From Psychrobacillus mangrovi (GTDB taxonomy: Bacteria > Bacillota > Bacilli > Bacillales_A > Planococcaceae): 64,000 nucleotides of DNA. Location of the stretch: NCBI RefSeq assembly GCF_037104765.1, contig NZ_JBAWSY010000005.1, positions 1 to 64,000 of the forward strand, read 5' to 3'. Both the position numbers and the translations under genes were made by a program. Numbering within the stretch: the first letter of the stretch is position 1; the number at the start of each line of letters is the position of its first letter. Positions 61,425 to 64,000 of this stretch are shown here, piece by piece. The notes under the pieces were generated by a model. The model was not told the origin of the DNA, made no database searches, and was given only the letters and a program-made list of their open reading frames with translations.

Positions 61425-61461
61425 AAAAAACAAAAAAGCCATGCCCAAATATGGACATGGC
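61425..61461 (-). terminator. Expression-platform terminator of the preQ1 riboswitch
   Basis: GCCATGCCCAAATATGGACATGGC (split by a small loop) forms the stem at 61438-61461, and the minus strand runs into TTTTTTGTTTTTTT. It lies between the aptamer and queF. Confidence 0.9.
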
Positions 61462-61473
61462 GAAAAGTCATGT

Positions 61474-61515
61474 ATCCATAGTTTTTTATAGAGGGTATCA
61501 GCTATGAACCTCTCC
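61474..61515 (-). promoter_or_regulatory. preQ1-I riboswitch aptamer
   Basis: On the minus strand the sequence reads AGAGGTTCATAGCTGATACC, then CTCTATAAAAAACTATGG. This matches the class I preQ1 aptamer: a short P1 stem (AGAGG/CCTCT), the loop with TAGC, and the A-rich tail that folds back. It is followed by the terminator at 61425-61461, so high preQ1 should switch off queF and the downstream que genes. Confidence 0.92.
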
Positions 61516-61538
61516 CGATCAAGTTCGGGTACTTATCT

Positions 61539-61567
61539 ATAATATAGAATACTTTCGTGAACGTCAA
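61539..61567 (-). promoter_or_regulatory. SigA promoter of the que operon
   Basis: TTGACG (61562-61567) and TATTAT (61539-61544) are 17 bases apart on the minus strand, right upstream of the riboswitch. A hairpin CCCGAACTTGATCGGG lies between the promoter and the aptamer. Confidence 0.8.
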
Positions 61568-61628
61568 ATAGTCATTTATATAGATTACTAATTTAGAATC
61601 TGTAGAAGTAATGTTGCAGTTTGGGCCG

Positions 61629-61652
61629 ATAATCTCTTTTTTAAGAGATTAT
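61629..61652. promoter_or_regulatory. Perfect 24-nt hairpin upstream of the small gene
   Basis: ATAATCTCTT and AAGAGATTAT are perfect arms around TTTT, followed on the plus strand by AAACTTTTTT. It may be a terminator or an operator between the diverging que operon and small gene. Confidence 0.5.
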
Positions 61653-61746
61653 AAACTTTTTTAATAATATCTTATAAATGTATGTATAAATTCCAATTAG
61701 ATTGACTATATTGTTAATAGATTACAAGATTCAAGGAGGAATAGAA

Positions 61747-61833
61747 ATGAAGAGTCCAATAGGTTTACCAGAACAATTACCAGAAACATTAGATGAGTTA
61801 TTGACGCTATTATTACAAACCATTATTGCCTAG
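61747..61833 (+). CDS. 28-residue small protein of unknown function
   Basis: An ATG seven bases after a full AAGGAGGA site opens 28 codons ending in TAG. The peptide begins MKSPIGLPEQLPETLDELLT and continues as a hydrophobic Leu/Ile-rich helix (LLLQTIIA), net acidic, so an amphipathic or membrane-associated helix is likely. No partner gene is adjacent. The ribosome site is among the strongest in the window, which supports translation. I do not recognise the family; a regulatory peptide, a membrane-associated small protein or a leader peptide are all possible. Confidence 0.6.
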   Translation: MKSPIGLPEQLPETLDELLTLLLQTIIA

Positions 61834-61874
61834 GAGAGATTTTATATTAATTTTGAAACTTGGAACATAGAATA

Positions 61875-61913
61875 GTAGAGATTTCTACTTGTGTCAGGTA
61901 GAGATTTCTACTT
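61875..61913 (+). repeat. Twin hairpin direct repeat after the small gene
   Basis: GTAGAGATTTCTACTT occurs twice (61875-61890 and 61898-61913), seven bases apart. Each copy is a small hairpin (GTAGA/TCTAC) and the two can also pair with each other. It lies about 40 bases after the small-gene stop and may act as its terminator. The rest up to 62129 is AT-rich with no ORF. Confidence 0.6.
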
Positions 61914-62129
61914 ATTCATTTTACTCCAACACACCACTCGCTCATCCCCAAGATTATTTTTTCTACTAAACTCCGTTTACGAACCCTTGAATTATAAAAA
62001 TTCAAAAAAGAAGTATTATTTTAGTTTTCTTTACAATGCTCCATCACTCAATTAGACTTTTATCGATAACATGCTTAACTTTTTAAAGTGGGCATATACT
62101 TAATGTAATGTTTTAAGGAGGAATTATTA

Positions 62130-62948
62130 ATGCACAATATTCAAGATATTTTAGAAGCTAGAGATTTTATTATGAGTAAAACAGACGATCGCCCTGTAAT
62201 CGGATTGATTCTAGGTTCTGGTTTAGGAACGCTTGCGGATGAGATTAAAAACGCTGTAGTAATTCCTTATAGTACAATTCCTCACTTTGCAAAATCGGAA
62301 GCGATTGGACATGCGAATGAATTTGTTATTGGAGAATTAAACGGAAAAGTAGTAGCAGCGATGAAAGGTCGTTTTCATTATTATGAAGGATATACTTTGG
62401 ATGAAGTCACCTTCCCAGTACGTGTGATGAAAGCACTAGGTATAGAGAAGGTAATTATCACAAATGCTTGTGGTGCCGTTAATACTAATTTTATTCCAGG
62501 AGATTTAATGTTAATTACAGACCACCTTAACTTAGTTGGAACCAATCCATTAATCGGACCAAATAATGAGGAATTGGGAACTCGTTTCCCTGATTTATCA
62601 AATGTATATAACATGGAGCTACGTACTCTTGCAAACAAAGTAGCAAGCAAACTTGATATAACCTTAAAACAAGGAGTTTATGCTTGGTTGAGCGGTCCTA
62701 CTTACGAAACTCCAGCTGAGATTCGTATGAGTCGCACATTAGGAGCTGACGCTGTAGGTATGTCAACGGTACCAGAAGCTATTGTAGCAATACATGGAGG
62801 TATGAACGTACTCGGTATTTCTTGCCTAACCAATATGGCGAGTGGTATTTTGGATCAACCTTTAAACCATGATGAAGTAATTGATGTTGCTGGGAAAGTA
62901 AAAGTTAAATTTGTTGATTTGATTAAAGGAGTTTTAGAAGAGATTTAA
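62130..62948 (+). CDS. punA: Purine nucleoside phosphorylase
   Basis: This 272-residue class I (trimeric) phosphorylase splits guanosine, inosine and deoxy forms with phosphate. The phosphate loop is LGSGLGTLADEI near 29, then KGRFHYYEGY near 79, NACGAVNTNFIPGDLMLITDHLNL near 112-135, SGPTYETPAEIRM near 188-200 and GADAVGMSTVPEAIVA near 204. AAGGAGG precedes the ATG. In B. subtilis the equivalent (pupG) follows drm; here it is alone on the plus strand. Confidence 0.95.
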   Translation: MHNIQDILEARDFIMSKTDDRPVIGLILGSGLGTLADEIKNAVVIPYSTIPHFAKSEAIGHANEFVIGELNGKVVAAMKGRFHYYEGYTLDEVTFPVRVMKALGIEKVIITNACGAVNTNFIPGDLMLITDHLNLVGTNPLIGPNNEELGTRFPDLSNVYNMELRTLANKVASKLDITLKQGVYAWLSGPTYETPAEIRMSRTLGADAVGMSTVPEAIVAIHGGMNVLGISCLTNMASGILDQPLNHDEVIDVAGKVKVKFVDLIKGVLEEI

Positions 62949-63039
62949 TTGAGATGGTTTGTCCTCGGAGGATGGTGACATTGAGTCCGTCACTTAGGAC
63001 TGTACATCTACTACACCTTTACCAGATGAACGAAAGCCG

Positions 63040-63078
63040 ATGGAAGTGACTGTGACACTTCCATTAGCTCTTTTCTTT
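63040..63078 (+). terminator. Probable terminator of punA
   Basis: The nine-base stem ATGGAAGTG/CACTTCCAT is followed within six bases by a T-rich run on the plus strand. Confidence 0.55.
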
Positions 63079-63171
63079 TCGGTAATATTGTGGCTGATGT
63101 TTGTCCGTCGCTCCCCTACAACCTTTTAGATGGGGGAATGAAAGAATAAATACTTTCTTTAAAATGAAGAA

Positions 63172-63217
63172 GCAGCCAAAAATGCAATTTCGGCTGCTCT
63201 TTCGCTATTTTTTTAGG
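63172..63217. terminator. Terminator near the end of the HtrA-like gene
   Basis: AGCAGCC (63172-63178) pairs perfectly with GGCTGCT (63192-63198). The plus strand reaches a run of seven T after ten bases and the minus strand reads TCTTCATTTT, so direction is ambiguous; it lies 40 bases after the leftward protease gene. Confidence 0.55.
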
Positions 63218-63255
63218 TTACTTACACGTAAAAACAATAGAATTGGCGAACATCC

Positions 63256-64000
63256 TTAGTCAAATATTTCAATATCCGTAATCTGATAATAACCTTCATT
63301 ATCGATAACCACTGTATATACTTTATTGCGATTATAATACTTGTATTCGCCAGCAGCATTTATAAAATCAAATTCTTCGTTTGTCGAAACTAATGCATAG
63401 TCTTCGAGTATTTCTACTCCAGTGACGATATTTGAGGTGAAGTCAAAAGTCATGCCTTGCCCAGTGATTTCATTAATATATTCCTCTAGATCTATGTAAG
63501 CAGTGCTACCAGGCTGGAGCAAGTCTTGTATCCAGTAAAAATCTTCAGCATCCAGTGCCATCTCATAATACTCTCTGTATGTAATAATAAAATTAGATAG
63601 TGACTCTTCATCAAAAGAATAATAATTCCAGTTATCTTCTGAATAATCTTCTTCATAAGTAGTATCTTCTGAGGCACTTTCATCACTATATGTATATTCC
63701 TCGTAAATACCAAATAGAGAAGTAACCTGCTTGGAACTCATAGGATTGGCTATCCAGTTATCTACTAAATCAGCTACACTATTCATAGGAATAGAAAAAC
63801 CAAATAAATTATTTTGCTTATAAATAAGCGAGTTGATACCGATTACTTTTCCAGTTTTCGCATCAATTAAAGGACCACCACTACTCCCTTGGTCGATTTG
63901 TGCATCAATCTGATATAAATGTTCATAAATAAATCCTAGTTCCATATCTCGATTAATGCCAGTCAAGTAGCCGATAGATGCAGAGTTTTCAAAACCTTGG
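63256..64000 (-). CDS. HtrA-like trypsin family serine protease, C-terminal part
   Basis: The gene runs off the right edge, so the N terminus (expected signal or membrane anchor, catalytic His and Asp) is not visible. The visible 247 or so residues begin QGFENSASIGYLTGINRD, then hold the catalytic Ser in IDQGSSGGPLIDAKTGKVIGINSL and the FGFSIPMNSVADLVDNW end of the protease domain. No PDZ domain follows; instead there is an acidic Ser/Glu/Asp/Tyr linker and a ~110-residue C-terminal domain (ITYREYYEMALDAEDFYWIQDLLQPGSTAYIDLEEY...) that resembles the NTF2-like domain of TcaA-type proteins. Confidence 0.85.
   Translation of the reverse strand, partial: QGFENSASIGYLTGINRDMELGFIYEHLYQIDAQIDQGSSGGPLIDAKTGKVIGINSLIYKQNNLFGFSIPMNSVADLVDNWIANPMSSKQVTSLFGIYEEYTYSDESASEDTTYEEDYSEDNWNYYSFDEESLSNFIITYREYYEMALDAEDFYWIQDLLQPGSTAYIDLEEYINEITGQGMTFDFTSNIVTGVEILEDYALVSTNEEFDFINAAGEYKYYNRNKVYTVVIDNEGYYQITDIEIFD

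Larger units (their letters stand above)
62949..63255. other. Non-coding stretch with several inverted repeats
   Basis: After punA there are 307 bases without a gene. GTCCT...AGGAC and GGTGAC...GTCAC arms lie in 62960-63002. ATGGAAGTG (63040-63048) pairs perfectly with CACTTCCAT (63056-63064), followed by TAGCTCTTTTCTTTT, which probably ends punA. The sequence is more GC-rich and structured than its surroundings but I do not recognise an RNA family. Confidence 0.5.

Overview
The window looks like chromosome of a low-GC, spore-forming Bacillota, most likely order Bacillales and probably Planococcaceae/Caryophanaceae (inference). The reasons are AT-rich coding DNA with strong AGGAGG-type ribosome binding sites, frequent GTG/TTG starts, a tlp spore-protein gene, yqhH-yqhG, a YocH-like LysM/3D cell-wall protein, Bacillus-type hexarate catabolism genes and a preQ1-I riboswitch. 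There is no rRNA, CRISPR array, prophage or intact insertion sequence.

Layout. 0.2-4.2 kb: small housekeeping genes (PhnA-like, Yip1-like, SIMPL, a coiled-coil protein, YocH-like). 4.3-5.1 kb: a gene-free stretch with three GC-rich palindromic repeats, two of which match a copy at 0.8 kb. 5.2-11.9 kb: one operon for a LivFGHMK-type ABC importer with an acyl-CoA synthetase gene inside it, driven by a promoter that carries a palindrome and a cre-like site. 12.3-14.7 kb: a DUF2238 membrane protein, a YdaT-like stress protein with a SigB-like promoter, and an MFS carrier. 15.2-19.6 kb: cstA with a LytS/LytT-type two-component system, probably a pyruvate sensing and uptake module. 20.1-21.8 kb: a vWA protein and a macro-domain protein. 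22.0-27.1 kb: a LacI-family regulator, two operator-like palindromes 42 bp apart, a permease, an aldehyde dehydrogenase and an iron alcohol dehydrogenase. 28.4-38.3 kb: a tricarboxylate operon (TctCBA transporter, PrpF, PrpD/MmgE, PrpB, aconitase, FCD-GntR regulator) with no citrate or methylcitrate synthase. 38.7-42.1 kb: a histidine phosphatase and yqhH-yqhG, plus a degenerate second fragment of yqhG. 42.2-55.4 kb: a glucarate/galactarate cluster (gudD, gudP, dioxovalerate dehydrogenase, kdgD, garD, mannonate dehydratase, a second TctABC transporter, GntR regulator, hydroxyacid dehydrogenase). 55.7-57.8 kb: tlp, an acidic protein and five tRNAs. 57.9-58.3 kb: a MITE-like element. 58.3-61.5 kb: queuosine precursor genes (VUT transporter, queE, queD, queC, queF) under a preQ1 riboswitch. 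61.7-64.0 kb: a 28-codon small gene, punA, and the C-terminal part of an HtrA-like protease.

How it works together. Much of the window is nutrient acquisition: each catabolic cluster pairs its own importer with enzymes and a local regulator, and three clusters carry a clear palindrome at the expected promoter. The most notable observations are two single-site lesions in the hexarate cluster (a +1 frameshift in kdgD at a six-G run and one in-frame amber codon in tctA), the tricarboxylate operon that lacks a synthase and so seems built for an imported substrate, the doubled LacI-type operator, the degenerate yqhG copy, the small gene followed by twin hairpins, and several families of palindromic repeats.
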